Below, in pieces: positions 16,455 through 25,119 of a stretch of 64,000 nucleotides of DNA. The notes below the pieces were generated by a model, which had not been told where the DNA came from, made no database searches, and saw nothing but the letters and a program-made list of their open reading frames with translations. The stretch's first letter is position 1; each line of letters begins with the position of its first letter. Source of the stretch: CALBJU01 sp965247125 (GTDB lineage: Bacteria > Bacteroidota > Rhodothermia > Rhodothermales > UBA10348); NCBI GenBank assembly GCA_965247125.1, contig CBDFGO010000002.1, positions 248,001-312,000 of the forward strand, in the 5' to 3' direction. A program made the translations under genes and the position numbers.

Positions 16455-16880
16455 TTATTCAGTGGGAAAGACTGCTATGCACTTCAGTTCAATGGCTATC
16501 GGAGTCGGCAAGGAGACGACTTCTACCGTCGTTCGGCAGGGTTTGTAGGCGGAAAGATACTCAGCATACACTCGATTGTATGTCGGAAAATCATCTTTCA
16601 TATTGGTCAAAAATACGCTGACGTCGGCGAGATGCTCGAGTCCGAGGCCGGCCGCTTTCAGAACGCTTTCCACGTTGTCCAGTACAGACCGGGTCTGAAT
16701 CTCGATGTCGTAGTCCAAAATTCCTCCTGATTCTGAGAGTGTCACGCCAGGAATGTCATCTGATCCCACCTGGCGCGGTCCAACTCCCGAAAGAAAGAGG
16801 AAATCACCGATTCGGCGGGCATGAGGGTATGCCCCCACCGGATCTGGCGCATTCGGACTCGTAACAATCTCGTTGATCAT
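16455..16880 (-). CDS. nbaF: RidA-family 2-aminomuconate deaminase
   Basis: A 141-residue RidA/YjgF-fold protein. The segments YPHARRIGDFLFLSG near residues 18-32, FLTNMKDDFPTYNRVYAEY near 90-108, and a PCRTTVEVVSLP strand carrying the conserved Arg are typical of the fold. Generic RidA proteins destroy enamine intermediates. Here the position between the semialdehyde dehydrogenase and the 3-HAA dioxygenase supports the specialised role of deaminating 2-aminomuconate to 4-oxalocrotonate; that specificity is inferred from context. Confidence 0.85.
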   Translation of the reverse strand: MINEIVTSPNAPDPVGAYPHARRIGDFLFLSGVGPRQVGSDDIPGVTLSESGGILDYDIEIQTRSVLDNVESVLKAAGLGLEHLADVSVFLTNMKDDFPTYNRVYAEYLSAYKPCRTTVEVVSLPTPIAIELKCIAVFPTE

Positions 16881-16885
16881 GTCAT

Positions 16886-18331
16886 TCAGGCCGTCTTGAT
16901 GGTAATGTTCTTGGGTTCGGTAAAGAATCTAAGCGCGTGAAATCCACCTTCGCGGCCCATGCCAGAGTTCTTGTTACCCCCGAACGGGGTTCGCAGGTCA
17001 CGCGGCATCCAGCAATTCACCCAGACAATCCCGCTCTGGAGTTCATGCCCAACCCGGTGCGCCGTCTCCAAATTGGTCGTCCAAACAGAAGCGGCCAGTC
17101 CATAGGGCGTACCGTTAGCCAGCCAGATGGCCTCCTTCTCGTCCTCAAAGGGAAGGAGGGTGGCGACCGGGCCAAAGATTTCTTCCTGGTTGGCCCGGCA
17201 CGATGCCGCAAGCCCCTCAATGAGCGTGGGGCTGAAGAAAAATCCATTTTCGCATCGGCCCTGGGGGAAGAGCCGCTCACCACCGCACAGAATTACACCG
17301 CCCTCGGAGCGTGCAACACTCAGATGATTGATGATTTTGTTCAGATGATCCTCAGAGACGATCGCTCCCATCTTTGTTTCGGCAAGAAGAGGATCACCGA
17401 CCTTGATCGCAGATACCGCTTCTACAAGTCTGTCTCTGACGTCATCATAAACAGACCGCTCGATCAGGATACGTGACCCACACAGGCATATCTGCCCCTG
17501 ATTGGAGAATCCAGCCCGGACAGCGCCATCAACTGCTTCATCCAGATTGGCGTCCGCAAAGATGATGGTCGGATTTTTTCCGCCAAGTTCGAGCGATACT
17601 TTCTTCAAAGCTTCGCCCGCCGATTGCGCGATGATGCGGCCCGTCGCCGTGCCGCCGGTGAAGGAAATTGCTCTGATATCTTCGTGTGCTACGATGGCCC
17701 CGCCGGCGGACGGGCCGCTCCCATGAACAATGTTCAACACGCCTTCTGGAAATCCTATCTCGTCACAGGTCTGGGCAAGCAGATACGTGGTGAGCGGAGT
17801 CACCTCAGAGGGTTTTCCGACTACACAATTTCCCGAAGCGAGTGCTGGCGCGATTTTCCAGGAAAACAGATACAACGGGAGATTCCAGGGTGATATGCAG
17901 CCGACAACGCCAAGCGGGTGCCGAAGGGTGTAATTGAACACTCCGGGAGTGTCGGTGTAGGCGTCAGCTGAATCATGCAGGATCGCGCCCGCAAAAAAAC
18001 GGAAGTTCGCTATCGCACGAGGAATATCGACGGTTCGGGCCAGAGAGACAGGTTTGCCATTGTCCCTGGATTCTGCTTCCGCAAAGGTCTCGAGTCTATC
18101 CTGGATACCATCTGCAAGGCGATTGAGCCACTTAGACCGGAATGCTGGCGTGCTGCTTCCCCACTCTTCGAATGCCTGGGATGCGGCATGGACTGCCCGT
18201 TCTATGTCATCGGCTCCGGAGGCGGGAATGGAGCCGTATTTCTCGTTGATTGATGGGTCGATGAGTGGGAGTGTGTCGCCACTCTCCGCCCCCGAGAATT
18301 GTCCCCCGATGTAGTTTTCGATCCGCGTCAT
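16886..18331 (-). CDS. nbaE: 2-Aminomuconate semialdehyde dehydrogenase
   Basis: A 481-residue NAD-dependent aldehyde dehydrogenase that oxidises 2-aminomuconate 6-semialdehyde. The catalytic Cys282 lies in GFSNQGQICLCGSR, the general base Glu248 in LELGGKNP, and the cofactor loop is SFTGGTATGR. ALDHs of the AMSDH/hydroxymuconic-semialdehyde type share the arginine-containing VDIPRAIANFRFFAG region seen near residue 101. It is the first gene of the minus-strand kynurenine operon (five-base gap to the deaminase gene). Confidence 0.9.
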   Translation of the reverse strand: MTRIENYIGGQFSGAESGDTLPLIDPSINEKYGSIPASGADDIERAVHAASQAFEEWGSSTPAFRSKWLNRLADGIQDRLETFAEAESRDNGKPVSLARTVDIPRAIANFRFFAGAILHDSADAYTDTPGVFNYTLRHPLGVVGCISPWNLPLYLFSWKIAPALASGNCVVGKPSEVTPLTTYLLAQTCDEIGFPEGVLNIVHGSGPSAGGAIVAHEDIRAISFTGGTATGRIIAQSAGEALKKVSLELGGKNPTIIFADANLDEAVDGAVRAGFSNQGQICLCGSRILIERSVYDDVRDRLVEAVSAIKVGDPLLAETKMGAIVSEDHLNKIINHLSVARSEGGVILCGGERLFPQGRCENGFFFSPTLIEGLAASCRANQEEIFGPVATLLPFEDEKEAIWLANGTPYGLAASVWTTNLETAHRVGHELQSGIVWVNCWMPRDLRTPFGGNKNSGMGREGGFHALRFFTEPKNITIKTA

Positions 18332-18395
18332 AGATCCTTGATTTCATCTCCAGTGAATGTAGGAAATACGTGGGCCAGCAAGGACAGATTCTGGA

Positions 18396-19736
18396 TCATT
18401 GCCCGACTTCTTTGGGGTAACATATAAATGACCGGATCTGCCGCTCGGCCAGTCCAGAAACGATTCTTCCGTCTTCACTCACGGAAAGCTCCTCAACGAT
18501 TCCAGATTTGTTCAGCACGCTGATCGTGTCTTCAGAAGTGTCATACGCTTCGTGGGTCGAGTGGGATCGATGCAGGTAGAAGGAGATGTCTTCGGACAGG
18601 TGATCTTCATCGCTAAGATGTTCACCAATCAGATACTCGCCGATTAGCCGCTCCATCTCAGGCTCGGCAAACCGGGAATTATCGACGTCGAAATCAACTC
18701 TGAAAAAGTCTCGAACGAGGATTCTTCGGCTCAAATCTGCCAATATCCTATCGTCGCTCAACTGCCAGTTTTTCAGGCTGAAAATGATATCGGTGTCATC
18801 CAAGGCGACGTATGCATCCTGAATGTCTTCCCGGTGAAGGTCTGACGAGGAGTATCCCTGGCGCAGAAAAAACAGGAAGGCGTCCGATCCGCCGTTCACC
18901 ATGTCTTCCCGATTTTCTCCCAGGTGCCAGCGCACTCGCCTGATTACCGACTTCAGAAGATGGTCACCCGCGACCACGGTCTTGTGGAGATACACATGCC
19001 AGTACATGAGCCTTCTCGAAATCAGGTAGTTCTCGACGGCGTGTGCCCCTTTTGCTTCAACTACCATTCGGTCCTCAGGGGAACCGTCGCCCGGGTGAAC
19101 CCTGAGGGTCTTGATTATCCTGCCAACCCCCACTTTGCCCTCCACAACGCCGGTGTAGTACGAATCTCTGCGTAGATAATCGAGGCGATCCATATCCAGC
19201 TGACTCGATATCAGTTCGTGAAACCAACGCCGCTCGTAGGTGTCATCGAAAATGGCCAGAGCAAGCTCCAACCTGCCCTCAAATCGCCCGTTCAGCCTTT
19301 CCAGCAGCGCGCGACTCATCTGTTCGTGCCGGAAATCTGTCAGAATCTCGTGCTCCAGCGTGTGAGAAAACGGGCCGTGTCCTACATCGTGTAGCAGCGC
19401 CACCGCAAGCGCCGCTTCCAGCTCTTGGGGCGATACCGACGTTCCTTTTTCACTCAGGGATATGAGGGCATCGTGCATGAGTGCCATGGCTCCTAGCGCG
19501 TGACCAAATCGAGAGTGCTCCGCGCCCGGAAACACCATGTGGCCGATACCGAGTTGGCGGATGCGACGCAATCGTTGCACTTCCGGTGTTCCGACGAGAT
19601 CGAGAATCAATCCCCTCGGCACCGAAATGAATCCGTGTACCGGATCTGAAAATATTTTGAAGCGTCCGTTCAAGAGTATGCCATCGGGCGAAGGTCTTCG
19701 TAAAATGCGTCGATTCTCAAGTCCCAGGACCATCAC
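18396..19736 (-). CDS. HD-domain phosphohydrolase (COG1078 type)
   Basis: A 446-residue protein related to YdhJ and SAMHD1/dGTPase-like HD proteins. The N-terminal KIFSDPVHGFISV and TPEVQRLRRIRQLG segments are diagnostic. The metal site follows: HSRFGHALG (first His), ALLHDVGHGPFSHTLEHE (HD pair) and a distal Asp in SSQLDMDRLDYL. Such proteins hydrolyse nucleotides or dNTPs; the substrate here is unknown. The start could be the second methionine (19733). It lies 64 bases upstream of the kynurenine operon on the same strand but is probably separate. Confidence 0.88.
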   Translation of the reverse strand: MMVLGLENRRILRRPSPDGILLNGRFKIFSDPVHGFISVPRGLILDLVGTPEVQRLRRIRQLGIGHMVFPGAEHSRFGHALGAMALMHDALISLSEKGTSVSPQELEAALAVALLHDVGHGPFSHTLEHEILTDFRHEQMSRALLERLNGRFEGRLELALAIFDDTYERRWFHELISSQLDMDRLDYLRRDSYYTGVVEGKVGVGRIIKTLRVHPGDGSPEDRMVVEAKGAHAVENYLISRRLMYWHVYLHKTVVAGDHLLKSVIRRVRWHLGENREDMVNGGSDAFLFFLRQGYSSSDLHREDIQDAYVALDDTDIIFSLKNWQLSDDRILADLSRRILVRDFFRVDFDVDNSRFAEPEMERLIGEYLIGEHLSDEDHLSEDISFYLHRSHSTHEAYDTSEDTISVLNKSGIVEELSVSEDGRIVSGLAERQIRSFICYPKEVGQ

Positions 19737-19811
19737 TATGGCCTGAAAGTACCTAATTGTCCCGTGTGACGCGTAGTATATCTGCGCACTCCCGAATAGA
19801 CCCCGAACAGA

Positions 19812-21212
19812 TTGCAGAAAATTCCCTGCGCCATAGAACTTCCCGATGTGTTTCGCGCGAAAGCCTGGTACGCTCTCAGGATGTTGTTGCTGCCCTTCAG
19901 GGTTGAGCCGATTCTCGTTGATCGTTCAGAGCTTGAGGATGTCTCGATCTACTACGGAAATGACACGGACGGCCTCTCGGATGCAACCTGGAAGCTGAAG
20001 GTTCACGAATCAACCTGGGACCATTTTCAGAAGCAAGCACAGCCAGATACGCTGAGCATTCGTCACGTCCGTGTCGGCGATCAGAGAATCCCCGTGCTGT
20101 TCAGCGCCGGCGGAGAAATTTCCTTCGATCCAGTGGCTTCGACGTTTTATTTCTTGAGCGGGTGGCAGGAAATAGTCATTCGAAAAAGAGACGAGCACGG
20201 TCGATTTCCGTTTGAAGCATCTATTCAAAATAAATTGAACGTGCGTGCGACACCGGTAGTGGAGTGGTATCGCTTCATCGCAGCGGATGCCCTTCGAAAA
20301 CGTGGTGCGAAAATGGATCGCCGACAATACGCGGGAAAAGACTGGGCGTTTTGCTCGACACACGATATCGATTATGATCGAAAATGGCGCCCGGGGATCT
20401 ATAAACGAGAAATTTTCGATCGAGTCATCTTGAACAAGGAAAAGGAGACGGCGTCCACGCGTTTCAGGCGGCTGCTGGATGTGGGGTTTTCTCTGCTGGA
20501 GACCAAGGATCCTTACCGGCTCGCCTTGGGGCGCATCCGGAGTGAGCTGGAATCCAGAGAAGCGAAGGGCACCTTCTTTTACAAGGTTGCCGCACACGGA
20601 TCCAGGGACTCACGCTACGATTTGCACGGCAGCCACGTCCTGGGCGAAATCAAGAGACAGATCAGGGAAGGGCATGAAATCGGCATGCATCCTTCGTATC
20701 ACTCATATTCATATCCCACGCGTCTGGCGATAGAGAAGAGCAAACTGGAATTTGTGACGCAGATACCTACTGCTTCATTTCGCGCTCATTATCTCCGCCA
20801 TGACCACCCCCAATCGATGCATATCCTGAATGCCGCAGGTTTCAGCATCGACTCGACGCTGGGATTTTCCGAGTGCGGGGGATTCAGGTTTGGCACCTGT
20901 CTACCGTTCCCCCTGTATGATCCGCAATCCGATATTGAAACCGAAGTGTGGGAATTTCCGCTGTGCATGATGGAATCTGCTCTGTTCAACAGGCAAAATC
21001 TTTCTCGTGTGGATGCGGAGCGCGAGACCAATCAGTTGATCCAGAGCTGCGCGACATTTGGCGGAACGTTCGTTGGATTGTGGCACAACATTCTCTGGGA
21101 TGAGCGCGATTTCCCGGGATGGGGCGCCCATTTTCTGTCCAGTCTCGACGAAGGTACGCGGCTCAGCGCTCATTTTGGAACCCTCTCCGGGGTTCTCTCT
21201 TCCTGGAAGTAA
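19812..21212 (+). CDS. Polysaccharide deacetylase-like (NodB-fold) protein
   Basis: A 466-residue cytosolic-looking protein without a signal peptide. The N-terminal part (about 1-145) with SIYYGNDTDG and a SAGGEISFDPVASTFYFLS stretch resembles the DUF7033-type domain found before NodB domains in Bacteroidota. The second half is NodB-like: STHDIDYD (Asp pair near 180), EAKGTFFYKV, then GHEIGMHPSYHSY with metal-ligand histidines. Such proteins usually act in surface polysaccharide pathways. No glycosyltransferase is nearby. The start is a TTG at 19812; the next in-frame ATG (19881) would cut into the conserved N-terminus. It shares a divergent promoter region with the HD gene. Confidence 0.75.
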   Translation: MQKIPCAIELPDVFRAKAWYALRMLLLPFRVEPILVDRSELEDVSIYYGNDTDGLSDATWKLKVHESTWDHFQKQAQPDTLSIRHVRVGDQRIPVLFSAGGEISFDPVASTFYFLSGWQEIVIRKRDEHGRFPFEASIQNKLNVRATPVVEWYRFIAADALRKRGAKMDRRQYAGKDWAFCSTHDIDYDRKWRPGIYKREIFDRVILNKEKETASTRFRRLLDVGFSLLETKDPYRLALGRIRSELESREAKGTFFYKVAAHGSRDSRYDLHGSHVLGEIKRQIREGHEIGMHPSYHSYSYPTRLAIEKSKLEFVTQIPTASFRAHYLRHDHPQSMHILNAAGFSIDSTLGFSECGGFRFGTCLPFPLYDPQSDIETEVWEFPLCMMESALFNRQNLSRVDAERETNQLIQSCATFGGTFVGLWHNILWDERDFPGWGAHFLSSLDEGTRLSAHFGTLSGVLSSWK

Positions 21213-21215
21213 AAC

Positions 21216-22166
21216 TTGCAAACCCGCACTACCACAGATATCCAGATTGCGGCGTCCGCAATCCGCGACGGGCGACTCGTAGCCTTTCCAACGGAAACGG
21301 TTTACGGTCTGGGTGCTCGCGTGGGTGACAGTGAGGCGATCAAAAATATATTTATTGCCAAGGGTAGGCCACCGGATAACCCCTTGATCGTACACATCGC
21401 GGACCCTTCCTGGATCGCAGACGTCACGTCTTCGGTCAGTGCTGTGGCGGCCGATCTGGTCGACGCATTTTTTCCGGCACCTCTTACGCTGGTTCTTCCA
21501 AAACACCCGGACATTTCGGACACTGTGTCGGCTGGGTTGAATACGATTGGAGTCCGGATGCCCGATCATGAGGTGGCTATCGCATTCCTGAAGGCCTGCG
21601 GCGAACCGGTTGCGGCACCCTCTGCCAACCAATCCGGACGCCCCAGTCCGACGACATGGGAAGCTGTGGTCGACGATTTGGATGGTCGGATCGATCTAGT
21701 TCTGAAAGGAGAAAGTCCACGGTTCGGGCTTGAATCAACCGTCCTGGATTGTACAGGAGAGCACCCCGTTGTCTTGCGCCCCGGAAGCGTGACCATTGAA
21801 GATCTCAGGCTGGTTGTTCCAACGATCCGGTTCGCCCAGGAGGGCCTGGATTCAACTGCAGGAAGCCCGGGCACCAGACACCTGCATTATCAAGGTCGTG
21901 CGAAGCTCAGACTCGTGGATGACACAGTTCGCATAATATCCACTAAACGCTTGGCCTACATAGGATTAGAGCCCCCATCAGTACAGGGCGCCTATGCACT
22001 GGTTCACGTAGCAGAGACGGTAGATCGATACGCCCGCGAGTTGTTTGCATTCATGAGGCAATGCGAAAACGAGGACATAGACGAACTGCACTGCCAGCGA
22101 GTCGACGAGAGCGGAATTGGAAGGGCCCTCATGGACCGACTTTCTCGTGCATCCGCAGCTCATTGA
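21216..22166 (+). CDS. tsaC: Threonylcarbamoyl-AMP synthase (Sua5/YwlC type)
   Basis: Makes threonylcarbamoyl-AMP from threonine, bicarbonate and ATP for t6A37 tRNA modification. The 316-residue protein has a full YrdC domain: GRLVAFPTETVYGLGA, KGRPPDNPLIVHI, TVSAGLNTIGVRMPDH, PVAAPSANQSGRPSPT and a LESTVLDC motif. A C-terminal Sua5 domain is preceded by the linker SPGTRHLHYQG, marking the long Sua5 form rather than short TsaC. The start is a TTG three bases after the upstream stop. Another t6A gene, tsaB, lies at 33.3 kb. Confidence 0.92.
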   Translation: MQTRTTTDIQIAASAIRDGRLVAFPTETVYGLGARVGDSEAIKNIFIAKGRPPDNPLIVHIADPSWIADVTSSVSAVAADLVDAFFPAPLTLVLPKHPDISDTVSAGLNTIGVRMPDHEVAIAFLKACGEPVAAPSANQSGRPSPTTWEAVVDDLDGRIDLVLKGESPRFGLESTVLDCTGEHPVVLRPGSVTIEDLRLVVPTIRFAQEGLDSTAGSPGTRHLHYQGRAKLRLVDDTVRIISTKRLAYIGLEPPSVQGAYALVHVAETVDRYARELFAFMRQCENEDIDELHCQRVDESGIGRALMDRLSRASAAH

Positions 22167-22946
22167 TCACCACGTCACCTTGAGTCCGAGGGTTCCGGGT
22201 CCGACAAAGGTCTCGAGCGGCGAAAGGGAATCATTATCGGTGTGCTGACGGACCAACCAGGCTCCAACTGAATACCCGATGAATGCTCCGGCCAGGACAT
22301 CACTGGGCCAGTGATGTCCAAGCGAAATTCGCGATAAAGAAGTTCCGGTTGCGGCTCCGGCGAGAAGAAACGTTAACGGATGCGGAAAATAAAAAAGCCA
22401 GGGGGTCACGGCCGCGAACGCCGTGGTGGCATGTCCGCTTGGAAACGAGGTTCCACCGTTAAATGCCTGCCAGTGGTCTGCACCTTCTGAGTCCGCAGGA
22501 CGGGATCGGCCGGTAATGGTCTTCAGGCCGTTTGTGAGTATTGTAGCGAAAATGACGGCTTCCAGGCTGGTGAAAGCGGCGTCCTGCACGCGATGATTGT
22601 CCTGCAGGAGGGAGCCCGCAAAAATGAGCAGTCCGGCTGGTCGGGTTGCCTTGGTATCTCCCAGTTCCTCCAGAACTCGCATGAGTTCGCGATTGTGCCA
22701 CCTCATGAGATTCTTTGAGCCGGTCTCGTCATAATAGCTTGTGGCCGCGATAAGGCCGGAGCCTGCGAGAAGTCGAAAGGGGCTGACGTGCGTCAGAGCT
22801 CTCGGGCTCTGGCGCACGTCGCTGCGAAGCCAGTTCAGAAATCGGAGTGGGTCATCCGATCTGCGCTGCGCGTGCGAAATTGTGGTGCCGACACCTGTCG
22901 CCAGAAGGGCAATAAATATTACTTGGACCAGTGTGCCGCGAGACAT
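22167..22946 (-). CDS. PAP2-family membrane phosphatase
   Basis: A 259-residue protein with an N-terminal signal or membrane helix and several hydrophobic segments. The three acid-phosphatase motifs are present in order: KTITGRSRP, PSGHATTAF and SRISLGHHWPSDV, containing the catalytic histidines. Family members dephosphorylate phosphatidate, undecaprenyl pyrophosphate or lipid A. The ATG at 22946 (MSRGTLVQV) gives a normal signal sequence; a longer frame adds 35 residues without support. Its stop codon directly abuts that of the convergent Sua5 gene. Confidence 0.88.
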   Translation of the reverse strand: MSRGTLVQVIFIALLATGVGTTISHAQRRSDDPLRFLNWLRSDVRQSPRALTHVSPFRLLAGSGLIAATSYYDETGSKNLMRWHNRELMRVLEELGDTKATRPAGLLIFAGSLLQDNHRVQDAAFTSLEAVIFATILTNGLKTITGRSRPADSEGADHWQAFNGGTSFPSGHATTAFAAVTPWLFYFPHPLTFLLAGAATGTSLSRISLGHHWPSDVLAGAFIGYSVGAWLVRQHTDNDSLSPLETFVGPGTLGLKVTW

Positions 22947-23038
22947 GGGTTGGCTGTGTATCTTCGACAGAGAATCTAGGGCCTGTAAACCGAAAAGGTG
23001 ACAGAGCAATCCACAGACCGTTAACCAAGCCAGCGTCC

Positions 23039-23497
23039 ATGACGGCAACAAAAATTCAAGTAAGACGGGCTACACTCAGCGATCTGGACGGCGTGGCTTC
23101 GCTGTTCGATGCGTACCGAGTCTTCTACAAACAGACGAGTGATCTCCCGGCTGCTCGAGAATTTATCAAAAAAAGGCTCGAAAACGCCGATTCAGTGATA
23201 TTACTGGCATCAGACCAGCAGGAAGCCCCAGTCGGATTTTCCCAGTTGTACCCTCTTTTCTCTTCGGTGCGCATGCGTTCGATCTGGCTTTTGAATGATT
23301 TATTCGTCGACCGGAATGCTCGCAAGCGGGGAGTGGGGCATCAGTTGATGCGCCACGCAGAGGAGTGGGCCAGGAAGAGCGGTGCCGCCGGGCTGGAACT
23401 GGCAACAGCACGTGACAATATCGCGGCCAGCAGCGTCTATGAAGATCTTGGATGGCAGCTTGACACAGAGTATCACCACTACAGCCTATCGGTTTGA
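23039..23497 (+). CDS. GNAT-family N-acetyltransferase
   Basis: A 152-residue single-domain acetyltransferase. Acetyl-CoA binding motif A is WLLNDLFVDRNARKRGVGHQLM (about residues 82-103) with the R-x-x-G-x-G/A core, followed by EEWARKSGAAGLELATARDN and a YEDLGWQLDTEYHHY C-terminus. Substrate unknown. It overlaps the next gene region by only a few bases (stop 23495-23497, next ATG 23500). Confidence 0.88.
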   Translation: MTATKIQVRRATLSDLDGVASLFDAYRVFYKQTSDLPAAREFIKKRLENADSVILLASDQQEAPVGFSQLYPLFSSVRMRSIWLLNDLFVDRNARKRGVGHQLMRHAEEWARKSGAAGLELATARDNIAASSVYEDLGWQLDTEYHHYSLSV

Positions 23498-23499
23498 GA

Positions 23500-25119
23500 A
23501 TGCGACTGAATGGCCTTCCGTTCTTGGCGGTATTTATTTTATCGACGTGTACATCTTCCTCGAGTCTCGTCATAGAAGACACAGCCGTAGAAGACACAGC
23601 CGTAGAAGACACAGCCATAGAAGACACAGCCGTAGAAGACACGGCCATAGAAGACACGGCCTTACCCCGGGATCCGATTGACGTCGAGCGCATCGCAGAC
23701 ATTCGGAACCAAATGCCCCGAATAGACCGCGAATTTCGAGCGGCGTGGGTTGCCACGGTCGACAACATCGACTGGCCCTCCGAACCTGGACTGTCTACGG
23801 CAGAGCAGCAGTCGGAGATGCTCGGACTGCTCGATCGAGCGGTCATGATGAATCTGAACGCCATCATTTTTCAGGTTCGACCGAGTGCAGATGCCCTATA
23901 TGCATCCGAACTGGAACCCTGGTCATATTACCTCACCGCAGAAGCGGGCATGGCCCCGGATCCTTTCTATGATCCCCTGACTTTTGCCGTCGATGAGGCG
24001 CATCGACGGGGCCTCGAGCTTCACGCCTGGTTCAACCCCTACCGGGCCTATCACCCTACCGCGCCGGACAGTCTCGCCGCGAATCACGTGAGCACCCGGT
24101 TTCCCGAGGCGGTCCATCGATACGGAAACCTGCTCTGGATGGATCCGGGCTCACCGGATGCCACTCATCACACATTCTCGGTAATCATGGATGTCCTCCG
24201 GCGCTACGACATCGATGGTATTCACCTGGACGACTATTTTTATCCCTATTCGATCAATGATGCTGCGGGAAACAGGGTCGAATTTTCAGACAGCGTCTTT
24301 TTTGCGGCCTCCGCCGACAGTTTGAGTCGTAGCGATTGGCGTCGTCGAAACGTGGATAGGCTGGTTGAAAATCTCTATATCGGCATCAAGGAGCTGAAAC
24401 CCTGGGTGCTCTTCGGAATCTCACCGTTTGGGATCTGGCGGCCCGGATATCCGGACGGGATCACCGGTCTCGACGCCTACGAAAATCTGTACGCAGACTC
24501 CAGAAAGTGGCTATTAAATGGCTGGGTGGACTATTACACGCCACAACTTTACTGGGCTCTTGACAGCGCCGAGCAGCCTTACGGAAAATTATTGGGGTGG
24601 TGGATACAGCAAAACAAGTGGAATCGGCACATTTGGCCCGGAAATTATACCAGCCGTGTTATCCTCGAGGGCAGAAGCCACTGGGGCCCTGAAGAAATCG
24701 TTTCCCAGGTTCGACACACTCGCCTTGCGGGGGGAGCGACGGGGAATGTTCACTTCTCCATGCGTTCGATGATGCCAGCTGATCACGAGATGGGCAATGC
24801 TCTAACCTCTGGAGTGTACTCGAAGCCAGCCATTGCACCCCGAACCACGTGGCTGGAAGGAGAGGTACCCTCTGCGCCGACGATCGATGTTCTGCACCTG
24901 GGTGAGCGTTCCTATTTGGCGCTCTTTCCCCCGGCGAACAAATCTCTTCGCAACTGGGTCATTCATATTAAATCAACCAGTGGATGGGAAACCAGGATTT
25001 TGCCTGGATGGAATAGATCCTTCCCGCTGGATGCATACCCGGCAGCGATAGCCGTCGTGGTCCGCGCGGTTTCCCGCCTTGGTCTCGAGAGTGAGGCCGT
25101 CATCACCTTGATCCAATGA
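23500..25119 (+). CDS. GH10-like (DUF187/YngK type) lipoprotein with VEDTA repeat linker
   Basis: A 539-residue secreted protein. After a short basic start and hydrophobic helix comes LSTC, an imperfect lipobox. Six copies of [VI]EDTA (residues 25-54) then form an acidic linker. The catalytic-like domain (about residues 66-400) is the glycosyl-hydrolase-like 10 family: REFRAAWVATVDNIDWPS, NAIIFQVRPSADALY, HAWFNPYRAYHP, YDIDGIHLDDYFYPY and FGISPFGIW. Members of this family are tied to peptidoglycan or glycan degradation. A beta-rich C-terminal domain follows. It overlaps the next gene by four bases, and the neighbours (amidase-like lipoprotein, AmpG-like permease, SpoIID protein) support a cell-wall role. 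Confidence 0.85.
   Translation: MRLNGLPFLAVFILSTCTSSSSLVIEDTAVEDTAVEDTAIEDTAVEDTAIEDTALPRDPIDVERIADIRNQMPRIDREFRAAWVATVDNIDWPSEPGLSTAEQQSEMLGLLDRAVMMNLNAIIFQVRPSADALYASELEPWSYYLTAEAGMAPDPFYDPLTFAVDEAHRRGLELHAWFNPYRAYHPTAPDSLAANHVSTRFPEAVHRYGNLLWMDPGSPDATHHTFSVIMDVLRRYDIDGIHLDDYFYPYSINDAAGNRVEFSDSVFFAASADSLSRSDWRRRNVDRLVENLYIGIKELKPWVLFGISPFGIWRPGYPDGITGLDAYENLYADSRKWLLNGWVDYYTPQLYWALDSAEQPYGKLLGWWIQQNKWNRHIWPGNYTSRVILEGRSHWGPEEIVSQVRHTRLAGGATGNVHFSMRSMMPADHEMGNALTSGVYSKPAIAPRTTWLEGEVPSAPTIDVLHLGERSYLALFPPANKSLRNWVIHIKSTSGWETRILPGWNRSFPLDAYPAAIAVVVRAVSRLGLESEAVITLIQ
23572..23661 (+). repeat. Six tandem copies of a 15-bp unit encoding [VI]EDTA
   Basis: Units of 15 bp (consensus RTAGAAGACACAGCC) begin at 23572, 23587, 23602, 23617, 23632 and 23647. 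They vary only at the first base of the first codon (ATA or GTA) and in the third position of the Thr codon. The array lies in frame directly after the signal sequence of the GH10-like lipoprotein. Confidence 0.95.

Noticed and set aside
23382..23681. Arg/His-rich plus-strand frame across the start of the GH10-like gene
   Set aside because: It is only the 15-bp repeat array read in another frame (SRRRH units) joined to an alternative frame of the GNAT gene; no start or codon support.
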